Below, in pieces: positions 29,640-40,650 of a DNA stretch of 64,000 bases; the first letter of the stretch is position 1, and every line of letters begins with the position of its first letter. The stretch covers positions 17,190,701 to 17,254,700 of the forward strand of contig CM051028.1 in the NCBI GenBank assembly GCA_027627225.1, read 5' to 3'. The notes beneath the pieces were generated by a model. The model was not told where the DNA came from. It did no database searches and saw nothing but the letters and a program-made list of their open reading frames with translations. The stretch is from Congeria kusceri (Eukaryota; Mollusca; Bivalvia; Myida; Dreissenidae). Made by a program: the position numbers and the translations under genes.

Positions 29640-31500
29640 TTTTCTACTCAATTGCATTTTAAAAGTACTTTAATTAAAGGTTCAGCTTATAACTATATGT
29701 TGTATGACGAGCCTCGAACTTTATAACTCGCTAGCATTTATGCGTACTTTCCGAAAAAAATAGTTCTCTTTTTCTTAACGGGTAATCAATCTAAAATTTT
29801 ATAAATAATCTGAGTTGCTGACGCAAATAATATTCACGAATAAGAATTAGTATGCAGTAGCCACTTTAAACCAGATATAGATTTATGAAAATTTGCAGTG
29901 TGTCATGCCTACGTCATTCGGTTGAGTTTGTTGAAGTTTACACAGTGTACAAACTAGGACGCGAGTGTGTTGAAATTTAATTTAAGGGCGCGTTTGTTCC
30001 TCGTAAACTTGGTACGGTTTGATACAGGTTTGTTGAACCATCCATTTATTTCTCAAAACCAGTTTCGAACTTAAACCAGTTAAACTGTTTATTTCACAAA
30101 AACCGAAAATGGTTTTACAAACTTTCCAAACCGCACCCGTATGTGGTTTCGGCGGTTTGAACTATCCGAAAACTGATACACTTTGGTAACAAAAATGGCG
30201 GGGGTCCGACGTTTGCAGCTTAGCCATATGATTGCGTACAACAACAATAATGACGTAGGCGATTGGGTTAAGTGTTTAAGAAAACAGAGGTAAATTTCCC
30301 CACAAAAATGTTTGCATACCATGCAGAGGAGCATAGCAGAATATATTAAAGCGACGAATATATTTACAGCGACGAACTGGGCTAAAACTTAGCAGAGCTT
30401 TATTGGATTTTTTTAAATATTTAACTGAATTATTTACATGAACAGACAATGTTTCGCGTGCTAGACATGGGGTCTAAGCACTTTGGTCAAAGGTTTAGGT
30501 CATAGCTCTGCATGAAATACCCATTTTTAGTCAATTATGGGTCGTAACTAGGCATACTACTATACGCACGTGCGTATAAACTGGAAAGCCATCATAACAA
30601 CATAATGCGTTTAATTGTAAGAAAAAATATTAATAAATAACAACCGAGGTCAAAATGAGATTGGCATACAATCAATACTATCTGACTAACATCATTGTAT
30701 TCTTTTATCTGAAAGAAATGACGGTTATTAGTTCTGAATAACACATTTGATTTACCGTAGATTATTCAAAAGCTGATTAAAAATCGGCGGCACGAATCCC
30801 CAAAATCGACCCAAATCTACCAAAATCGACCCAAATCTACCCTAAATGAATCAAAATTCTTTACAAATATAGTCATAAAATGTAAAATACTTCAAAACAG
30901 TATCAAATGGTTGCATATGTCTCATTAGAGCATCATAATTTCATGTGTTGTTTTTTTGTTCATTTATGTTGTTGTTTAAAGATTTATCTTTTGACGTTGT
31001 TAAGTATGTTTGGGTGGAATTACATCCGGAATCAAAAAAAGTCGCAAAGGGCATATTTTCCGCCTTGGAAGATCCCGATATCGAGCAGCTGTAATCTCCG
31101 CCGATGCATTTTTAGCATACAATTATATATGGACATGATGTGAGAGCGACAGAAGAAACATTGGAGCATAACATACTACATTCATACATCAACCACTACC
31201 ATGCAGGCTGCGCTGTTCGATACTTCATGTGCGAGCAGCGGTTCGCGTCGGTTCTAGCGCATACCGGAGAGACCGGATGGACCCCTTCCGTCTTGGTTCG
31301 TTATGCTTCGTTGCTGGAATCGACTCATCACCATGGACACACAGACCGTATTTGTTTTAAGGTGTTTGAAAGGGACTATATATCTCTTGCACTGGGAACT
31401 ACACCAATAGCTGGGGTTACTAGATTAAACCATAAAATGATCCATGTGGGATAATGGACGATTTTGAGCAAACACTCATAATTTTTTGAAACATGTTTAA
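29640..31500. other. gene-free stretch
   Basis: No supported gene. It contains a short direct repeat of AAAATCGACCCAAATCTACC at about 30799-30842 and an open frame at 31140-31454 (104 residues) that resembles no family I know. Confidence 0.4.
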
Positions 31501-32300
31501 TGATTTCACGCACTGTTATAGTGCCTGACAGGACGTGATAAGAACTGACTATGACGTGGTGTAAACCGACAGATACGTAGTGCAGACTTGGTACGGTCTT
31601 GACGGACGTTGAGGACGTGGCGAGGTTTTGAGCATGCACAAAACTTGCATGGTGTGGACGTGGAAGGAGCATGGGAGCAGTAGGAAGCGTTGTAGATAGT
31701 GTGTTAGAATAGTAATACTTTGGCAGAATTGTATCTTTATACATTAAGATTGAAATGTTGAGCAAACATGATGCCATATTTCAAATCTTTTCTTCTCCAG
31801 AAACAACAACAAACCGTAGTATGTAAATTTGCCACTGTTATGCTGGCCTGAATGAGACCGAGTCGGCGGAGAAGGCCGATGATTTGCTAGCTCCGTGACT
31901 GTCTGAATGTGAAAAAGCAGATGTTTGCGTGGCAATTTTCATATGCTCATATGAAACAGTTGCGAGTGCATATGCATTTGTCAACTTTCCTTTCAGACAT
32001 AACGTGAAGGTGTACTTTGTGTTTTATATGACCGAGTGAACGTTCTAGTACCGTTATGCTTACGTAGTGCGTGACTAGTGGACGTGGTAGATACGTAGTT
32101 ATTACGTACGTAGTACTTGCGTACTGGGGACCGATAGGGCGTGGTGCGAGCATAGTCATGTGCGTGTTAAGGGCGTAGAGAGGACCGCTTTGACGTCGTG
32201 CGTGCCTTGAAGGGACCTTGTACATGCGGGGTATTGACAGATATTCCGCCTTTTTGCCACGTTCTCTTTCGAAAAATCAGTACGAAGCGAAGACTTGAAC
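31500..32300. repeat. degenerate GACGTGG / GTAGTGCGT-rich region
   Basis: Words such as GACGTGGTG, ACGTAGTGC, GGACGTGG and GCGTAGAG recur irregularly, about every 10-20 bases, mainly at 31520-31680 and 32040-32240. It looks like an old short-unit tandem repeat. Open frames on the minus strand are side effects. Confidence 0.4.
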
Positions 32301-32629
32301 AACCTAGTATGGACGTGCTCCGGTGCGATGGGGCCATTTAGGAACAAAAATAGAAGACAAAAAAGACAATGATAAATGCTGAACACTGAAATTATACAAA
32401 ACATATAACGTGTATGTACGATCTTTCATATCAATTATTTTCAAAAAAGAAGATGAAAGTGACAATACAACATGAAAGCAAACAAAAAAACATAAAAATG
32501 ACGAAGGAAACACTTCAAATTGAAAAACAAAAACAACAAGTACTAGTGTCGACTTTTGTACCGTTTATTGGTGAGCTTTCCTACTCGCGCTGGCGTCGGC
32601 GTCCAATTTTGGTTAAAGTTTTTATTCAA

Positions 32630-33150
32630 GTCTTGTAACGTCAAAACTACATAAGTTATAAACTTGAAACTGGGACTATACCCGTGTCATCACCTCCAGC
32701 ATCAGGTGCAGTTTTGTATTTTTACAGAGTTATGCCCCTTTTGGAATAAATTATCTGGGTTAAAATTTATATTCAAAAGTCTTGTAACTTCATACATAAG
32801 TTATTCACCCGAAACTTGGAATATACCTTTGCCATTAATTCCAACATTAGGTGCAACATTCCTCATTCCCCATAACTCTGCTTTGTATTTCTGGAGATAT
32901 TCAATATTTATCAATAGCAAATCTGGATCCTGCATTATTTCAAAACGTATTGATATTAGATTAATTAAACTTTGCATGTGACTGTGTGTTAGTTTATATT
33001 TTTCAGGTCGCCATTTTAGGCAGAATTGCTGCCCTTGATACTCTCAATTTTTATTTTTATTTAAATTTTGGGGTTAAAAACAGCTTGTTTTGCCAGGGGT
33101 CACCTGTTTTAAAAAGACATTTAGTTTTAGTAATAGTAATCTCTGTGAAA
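32630..33150 (+). repeat. diverged interspersed or tandem repeat
   Basis: Recurring phrases ACATAAGTTAT, GAAACTTGGA, TTACAGAGTTATGCCCC and CTTGTAAC return about every 130-160 bases. Similar phrasing appears at 34100-34860 and 62740-63250, so these are related low-grade repeats. No gene seen. Confidence 0.45.
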
Positions 33151-33152
33151 GT

Positions 33153-33226
33153 CACATTGGCCGAATATTAACGCACCGTCTCCTATGGGTTGCCATCGGA
33201 GACGGTGCTTAAATATTCGGCTAGTG
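33153..33226. repeat. near-perfect 74-base hairpin
   Basis: The arms GCCGAATATTAACGCACCGT and its facing copy continue through GTCTCC to a centre TATGG-GTTG-CCAT, so nearly the whole 74 bases can pair with a four-base loop. Flanks pair too (CACATTGG / CTAGTG, weaker). Confidence 0.8.
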
Positions 33227-33229
33227 GTT

Positions 33230-34100
33230 TTCTGTGTATATTGCGCACTAAATATGTTCATTGGGCGAATTATAATGGGTGCATCAAGGGAGTTCTCACT
33301 TTTGTAGAGTTACATTATAAATTTTTCTTGTCTGAAACTGACACAATGTCGAGGTTATAATAATGTCAAGGGTGTATTCGCAAAGCATCTTAAGTAATTT
33401 CTTAAACACTTTAACTTAAGTGTCAAACTTTGATGTTTCATTAATTAACCCATTGACATGCTGTCAATATTTGTCAAAACATTTGAAAAAAGATGAAATT
33501 TCAACATGTTATTTAGTGCTGAATTGTGTTTATATGTAATTATACACAGTTAAGGAAAATTGTTGATTTAAGGATAAGGATAAAATGTAACTGAACATTC
33601 TTTGTGAATACCACCCCTGCTAGGTAACATTGTCTACTGGAGTTTTATTTCTTTTATTGTGTTGTGCATAGAGCCTCAACTGACTGGCTTTGGGCCTTAT
33701 GATCTGGTTATATAACAGCATGTGGGTCAACGGTGTAAGAGTTTTCTCATTTTCTTATTGATATTTTACATCATTGTGAATTAAATGAGCACATTTGGCC
33801 CAAAACATATAGATCTAAAACACCTAAAAAAAGGGGTGTATTGAATATAACTTATCTGTCTGTCGGCATGACCATCAGTCTGAAGACAAGTTCCTCCCAT
33901 ATCAGAAACTGTTTGGGTCAAATTAATGAAACTTCATAGAAATCATTGTTAGGAAGTGTATTTGCGCATATGTAACTCAGGAATCGTTGTAATTCGTGAC
34001 TGGTTCACGTTCATTTTCCCAGAGCTAGTGCTTTGTTTAACTTCGTTTTACAGTGTACTCACATAAATAATATCTGAAGATTGTTCCTACTGAAAGTTTG
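33230..34100. other. gene-free stretch
   Basis: AT-rich, no gene or clear repeat recognised. Confidence 0.4.
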
Positions 34101-34104
34101 TGCA

Positions 34105-34910
34105 AAAGTTATTATACCCCCACAAACGAAGTATAGGGGTGGGGGTATATAGGAGTGAGCTTGTCGGTCTGTCGGTCCGTCGGTCTGTTGGTTTTTGGTT
34201 TCCGGATGATAACTCAATAAAGGCTTGACATATTCAAATAAATTTTGGTGCACATGTGTAACATCATAGAAAACAGGTCAAGTTCGATGTTGGTTACAAA
34301 CCACTACATTTTGACAGAGTTATGACCCCTTTTCGACTTAAAATTCCCTAAAAACATGACTTCCGGACGATAACTCAAGATTGGCTTGGTATACATGTGT
34401 AGCATCATAAAAAAATACCGGTCAAGTACGACTTTGGTTACAAACCACTAAATTTTGACAGAGTTATGGCCTTTTATTTGACTTAAATTCAATAAAAACA
34501 TGGTTTCCTGCCGATTACTAAACAATAGCTTGACATATTTAAATAATTATTGGTACAAATGTGTAGCATCATAAAATACAGGTCAAGTTCGACTTTAGTT
34601 ACAAACCAATAAATGTTGACACAGTTATGGCCCCATTTTGACATTCCCTAAAAACATGGACAATAACTTATGAAAGGCTTCACATGTTTAAATTATTTTT
34701 GGTACATAGGTGTAATATCATTAAATACAGATCAAGTTCAACTTTGATTACAAACATTAAATGTTGACAGAGTTATGGCTCCTATTCAAATTAAATTTTT
34801 CCAAATACACTGTTGACCATTCACAAATTAAAGCATTCTCTCTCTGTCCATTTCTTTTGAATGGATACCATAGTTTGTGACAAGGCCATATTGTGGGGGT
34901 ATATCCGTCA
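34105..34910. repeat. repeat with about 130-base diverged units
   Basis: Phrases TTTTGACAGAGTTATG, AGGTCAAGTTCGAC, TACAAACCACTA, CCGGACGATAACTC and GCATCATAAAA recur every 120-140 bases, about five times. Both edges carry GGGGGTATA-type sequence (34138-34148 and 34895-34903). Family not identified. Confidence 0.6.
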
Positions 34911-35535
34911 CTCATGTGAGAATTCTAGTTGCCATTTATTATTAATTTTTTTGCACATTAAGATTGATTGTGTTGGTGTAAACGAATTGTTAGAAAATGT
35001 TACAATTTGTGTTGGTATGTTAATGCATTAAACAATGCAAACAATAAATTATATTATTTTAGTTCGAAAACCATACTTGGTATTTTTTCGTCAAATATTA
35101 GTGGTGGTTATTGTGTTTTGTTATAGTTCTAAGGTTAATAAATAGAAAAAATCATACATTTATTTACTTGTTTTTATTATCCATTCAAAATGCTCATGAT
35201 TGTCACAGTCATTTTCAACAAGTTCACCAAATAGTTAATAAATGTGGCCATCACGAAATTTTTAAAGTACCATTACTGCATTAAGCCCATAATTGAATTT
35301 CTTTTATTTTCTGCAACTGAACTGGTTTTCAGGAAGTACACGAAGTCATTCACTTCCTTATTTTCTTCCATTCCTATCAAATGTTACTCTTGTATTTTGG
35401 AAGAACGGTTTCCACATAACCAATGATTCGTTGTTTCTGATCACGCAATGTTGAGCCAGTTACTATAGTGGTAGTCTTGAATATATGCTGAGGGTTCATT
35501 GAAGCTTGAGGAATGCAGAAGTTTGAATCATCTTC

Positions 35536-36008
35536 AGGTCTAATTACCCCAAAACGGAAGTCACATCCTCAGGGTTACATGCTGTCAGTTAGATAAAAAG
35601 CACATGTGGTTGAGTGCAGGATGCATATAATTTGTAAAATACAGTTTAAATGATATGTTTTGGTATCATTTTAAAGGTATATATGTAAGCAATAAGAAAA
35701 AAGGCTGTTTTGTGCACTAGTTTTGGTCTAGTGGTTTCCAGCTTCATAACTTTTGGCCCATGTATTCATGCGCAAAATGGCAGCCTCCATACCCGTCAAA
35801 ACCGGTGTGTTTTTTCTAAGGTAAATATTTTGAGTTACAACACATAGAATTTTTTGACATGCTGTTTTTTCAAAAGGTTATGTCCTCATCTTTCCAACAA
35901 TGTATGGTGATATATTGGAAAGTAGCTTGGTCATGGTGAAAAGTGAGATCAAATTTTGAATATTTTATATGTAACAAAGAAGGAATTTATTTGCGCATGC
36001 GTAACCTT
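35536..36008 (+). repeat. 470-bp repeat, copy 1
   Basis: Runs from AGGTCTAATTACCCCAAAAC to TTGCGCATGCGTAACCTT. A second copy at 37712-38180 in the same orientation differs by scattered substitutions and a short indel near GTCAGTTAGAT. No coding frame. Confidence 0.9.
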
Positions 36009-37711
36009 TAAGAACTTCACCTAATATTAGTTGTCTGCAAAGATTTTGAAAATGGACTCTTACAAACACACTGTACTGGAAAGAATAACTGCCAGATGCC
36101 ACCTTGACCCCATTTTGGGCTGTATTTTATGGCATGGTTGCTCTAGGGGGCATTAGGGGGGTAAATATGGGAAAATTAAAGCAAAATGTCCACCAGAGTG
36201 GCAATCCGAGACCCATTGTGTTCATCGTGTTGTTTTTCAGTTTCATTTTGACATTATTTTGCATTAGTTTCAACAATTCTCTCATTTATGTCATAATGCC
36301 TTGTGTTGTAATCCTGAATATTTAGTTTAAGAACCTGTTACTGACCATAATGCCCGCAAAGGTCGTGTCCGCACTGGCCGATGCTTTGGCCATGATGACC
36401 GTCCGACCTGCCTACATTGAAAAATACAAATTTTCCTAATTTGCAAAGTTAACAGATCCTATTTAGTTTATATGCTATTTTGTAATTGTAGTTCAATCAG
36501 GCTTTCAGCTGAAAAATACATGAAATGCATGCATTAAACACTTTAGCCGCTCACGCCAACCTAGACCCCACCTAATGGAGATTGCGGCATCAAAATTTAA
36601 ATCACCATCACAGTTTGGTTTAATTTGAGTATGTTTTTTAAATGCAGTGTTGAAAGGAACCAGGACCTCAGCCGGAACCATCAACTCATTGGTATACAAG
36701 TCTGGGTGAAGTGACGAGTCATCAAAACTACTTTACTTGTCAACTACACTGGAGCGTTGGGGCGGGGCCGTAAAGCTGACACAGTCGTGTCCGTACCATC
36801 GGTATTTTTTAAGGTTAGCACATGATTATTGTCATGTATTCTACTATCTAATGACTTCTTTTCCAGCCTGGCATTCTTCTTATCAACACCAGTAGGAAAA
36901 GCAAGAGTTTAACCCTTGTTGGGACTCTCAAATCCGTTTTAGAACTGAACTGTTCGCACATGAGCTCGACAATCTGAAGCCGGCATAGCGACTAGCCTTA
37001 TCGCAGTAAATAAAACTTAGTAAACTATTGTATATGTACACTTATTGTATCTAAGTTACATAAGTAATCACAATATTGAGTAGACATGCACAGAAAACCT
37101 TTTTATTTTCACAGATTACTCAGCAGAGAGTACCTGGAACAGATTGAAGATTGCAGGCGGCTGGCCTCACCCACACGTTCAGGTGTGACAGAAGACTTTT
37201 AATTAATATCTGGCATTGACATTTTGGGGTCAAATTATTTTTTTGTTGTGTGACAGGAGGTCAAATCTGTTGATTGTTATGTAAAAAAAAACCCTTTCTG
37301 GGGTCAAATGGCATGTGAAATGCTACATTTGTATGGATTTTACCCCCAAACATGCAGAAACTTAAAAAAATGTTTTGTTCAAAACGGACTAAAAACCTAT
37401 TCTGTAACATTTAGAATGCTAATGAAGATTGTTTTCACTTCTGACTTTATATATTGTATCTGCTATGCCTATTAAAACTCAAACTTATGCTTAATTCTGA
37501 GTTAAAATCATGTATTCCAGATGTACCCAAGTACATTTTTTTCCGTCTAAATTTTTGCCTCAAAACACCATTATATGTGACATTTCAATTTTATTTTTTT
37601 CCAATAAATCTTTAAACCAGTGTAATAGGACTTCATGTTCTTTCTCAAAATAGATCAGATTGATGAAAATTGTGGTTTTTATTCAAATCTGAAAGGGTTG
37701 GGTTCTCTTAA
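36009..37711. other. spacer between the 470-bp copies, possible exon at 37115-37182
   Basis: TTTTCACAG|ATTACTC to CGTTCAG|GTGTGA bounds 68 bases that read LLSREYLEQIEDCRRLASPT on the plus strand, which looks protein-like. A minus-strand frame at 36699-36505 contains VPAEVLVPFNTAFKKH. Neither was matched to a family and no partner exons were found. Confidence 0.3.
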
Positions 37712-38180
37712 AGGTCTAATTACCCCAAAACGGAAGTCACATCCTCAGGGTTACATAAATTAGATAGTAAGCACATGTGGTTGAGTGCAGGATGCATATA
37801 ATTTGTAAAATACAGTTTAAATGATATGTTGTGGTATCATTTTAAAGGTATATATGTAAGCAATAAGAAAACAGGCTGTTTTGTGCACTATTTTTGTTCT
37901 AGTGGTTCCCAGCTTCATAACTTTTGGCCCATGTATTCATGCGCAAAATGGCAACCTCCAGGCCCGTCAAAACCGGTGTGTTTTTTTCTAAGGTAAATAT
38001 TTTGAGTTACAACACATAGAATTTTTTGACATGCTGTTTTTTAAAAAGGTTATGTCCTCATCTTTCCAACAATGTATGGTGATATATTGGAAAGTAGCTT
38101 GGTCATGGTGAAAAGTAAGATGAAATTTTGAATATTTTATATGTAACAAAGAAGGAATTTATTTGCGCATGCTTAACCTT
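37712..38180 (+). repeat. 470-bp repeat, copy 2
   Basis: Close copy of 35536-36008, 2.2 kb away. The unrelated flanks begin sharply at both ends, which suggests two insertions of one element or a local duplication. Both copies are uninterrupted. Confidence 0.9.
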
Positions 38181-39048
38181 CATCGGCATCAGACAGAATA
38201 TCCACAAGTAAACGGCAAGGTCCCCCATACTTTCAAAACCGTTCAAAAACCTTCAATTTTTCTCCTAACACCCAAACTCAAAAAACTATTTCTAGTTTGC
38301 ACTTTATTAGAGTCTTTGTTCAGTTTTTAAAATCTTTTCAAGTTATATAACTACTTTGATGAATAAACTGTATCTTTGTTTTTTATTGAAGAAAGTCTAT
38401 TCACAAAGAATAGAAATGGAATGGAAGGAAGATGTTGTTTACACATTTATCGATTATGCCATACATGTGCGCATTAACAACTCATTATGGAAGCTATAAT
38501 CTCTGTAAAACTAGACAACACGACGTTTTTATCGATGGAAAACTCGGTAAGTACAGATGTATTTCATTTTTATGCCATGTCATCCTGGACAATGTTGTTG
38601 TTCGGCGCGTAGGAATACACTACTATATTCCTACTAACTGGATAAACCTTGCCACTTCCTGTTGACTGGAGATAGGACAATTTATCCGGTCACCCCTTTA
38701 TTAGGTCATGTTGCAGTTAGAAACAGGATAACATCAAAACGCTGACAGCGTATAATGACTGTTGGCGACAATAGAAACTAAACGCGTGTGAATTACGATC
38801 GCATTTTGCTCAACAGAAAACATTTGTTAAATGAAATTCGATTTCCCACCTTTAAATTTGACAATATGGCTTCTTATTCAATATTATACGGATTCATAAT
38901 AAAAAAGTAATTAGTAAGTAAGGAACAAATATTTTTCAAGCTATATACATGCCAATTAACAAGTCAATTTGCAACGAACCATGCAGAATAGCCGATGAAG
39001 CGTCCAAGGTAGTTTGGAGCATCGATTGTTTAATGACCCAGTCATAGT
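38181..39048. other. gene-free stretch
   Basis: AT-rich, no gene seen. It contains a GGATAAACC / TTATCCGGT word pair like that in the foldback at 29.5 kb. Confidence 0.4.
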
Positions 39049-39132
39049 CAATCTCATTAAAATCAAATCCTAACGTTCGCTGTCAGCGTATAGTATAGCA
39101 GCTTCAGACTGGAGATGATTTTAATGAGATTG
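39049..39132. mobile_element. small inverted-repeat element, CAATCTCATTAAAATCA family
   Basis: CAATCTCATTAAAATCAAAT (39049) faces GATGATTTTAATGAGATTG (ending 39132). The same ends occur at 60403-60424, 60811-60833 and 60882-60903. Confidence 0.65.
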
Positions 39133-39406
39133 ATTTTAATTTTACTTGTTATTCACAAAAACACGTAATTACGTAGCGTCAAAAGGTGGCGTACACAAGC
39201 GGAACATACGGAACGTCTTTTTCATAGAAAATACGTCTTCTTGTTAACCTAATACGCACTGCATTGTACTTGGAAATTAATGAAAAATACAAGTATATTA
39301 ATTCCATATACTGTATGCTTTATAATTAGAATAATACATACATTTTAAAGGATTTGAAAACAAGTTATTGGATCACGCAGATATGCATTTACAAAGTTGG
39401 GACATA

Positions 39407-39477
39407 CAAGCTGTATTGTGATGCTGTATTGTGATATACAAGCTGTATTGTGATATACAAGCTGTATTGTGATATAT
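39407..39477. repeat. AAGCTGTATTGTGATATAC tandem repeat
   Basis: Four copies of about 15-22 bases containing GCTGTATTGTGAT. Confidence 0.85.
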
Positions 39478-39556
39478 TTCAGAATATTTTAAGATAATGT
39501 TAATCATAAGCACATTGTGTACTCAATGATCCGGTTTGAACAATTTGTTTATATAT

Positions 39557-39814
39557 GAGGGGCGTGGGAAAACCGGACTTAATGCATGTGCGTAAAGTGT
39601 CGTCCCGGATTAGCCTGTGCAGTCCGCACAGGCTAATCCGGGACGGCACTTTCCGCTTTTATGGTATTTTCTGTTTCAAGGAAGTCTCTTCTAAACATAT
39701 ATTCACTGTAGGCGGAAAGTGCCGTCCTGGATTAGCCTGTGCGGACTGCACAGGCTAATCCGGGACGACACTTTACGCACATGCATTAAGATCGGTTTTG
39801 TCACGACGCGCCAC
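39557..39814. mobile_element. palindromic MITE, GAGGCGTGTCG family, copy 3
   Basis: Each arm carries CGTAAAGTGTCGTCCCGGAT and an inner hairpin GCCTGTGCAGTCCGCACAGGC (or reverse). The unpaired centre is TGGTATTTTCTGTTTC to TATATTCACTG. The left end is shortened (GAGGGGCGTGGG). Confidence 0.9.
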
Positions 39815-40176
39815 ATATATTTTTTAAACAAACACTGTTCACCCAGTAAAACAGCTATCCGTGGTTATATCATTCTCTGTTCGTATAAATATCAATAAGG
39901 CATGCGACTTGCTCTTTCTTTTTTTTCATTGCTTGCATACTACTAGTAGGTTAAACAGATTTAACATCAACTGATTGTATTATTTTTAAACAAACGTGTA
40001 ATATTTCTATAAACAAGCAATAATAAAGTCGATGTTACCGTATTTCCATAATATTAGAGGAAATAAAGGGAACAAGAGCAGTAACGAGAATGATTACATT
40101 TAATTAATGACCTAAGTGGTATTGGTACTCAGCATATTTGTCAACGCTCAAGTTGTTTTTTGTCTTGAGTCTAATT

Positions 40177-40436
40177 GAGGCGCGCCGTGGGAAAACCGGA
40201 TTTAATGCATGTGCGTAAAGTGTCGTCCCCGATCAGCCTGTGCAGTCCGCACAGGCTGATCCAGGACGGCACTCTCCGCCTGCTGTAGATTTATGTTTAG
40301 AAGGGACTTCATTGAAACAGAAAATACCATAAAAGCGGAAAGTGCTGTCCTGGATTAGCCTGTGCGGACTGCACAGGCTAGTCCGGGATGACACTTTACG
40401 CACATGCATTAAGCCCGGTTTCCCACGACGCGCCTC
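40177..40436. mobile_element. palindromic MITE, GAGGCGTGTCG family, copy 4
   Basis: Ends GAGGCGCGCCGTGGG and CCCACGACGCGCCTC, flanked by AATT on both sides (40173-40176 and 40437-40440). Inner hairpins as in copy 3. Confidence 0.9.
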
Positions 40437-40650
40437 AATTCTAATCCATATTCTTAAGCCTAAAAATGGGTTGGTGGAGACAGGCTCAAGGCCAAATTAA
40501 TTGAACTGCGCCGAGATCGGATCAAATCAAGTATTACTTAGTCAGCCCATATGTTTACTATTTGAATTTTGATTTCTCAAATGTATGTATATAAAATCCA
40601 AATAGTAACAGTATTTACAGTATTAAAATCTTGCCTTCGGCAGTACGTAA

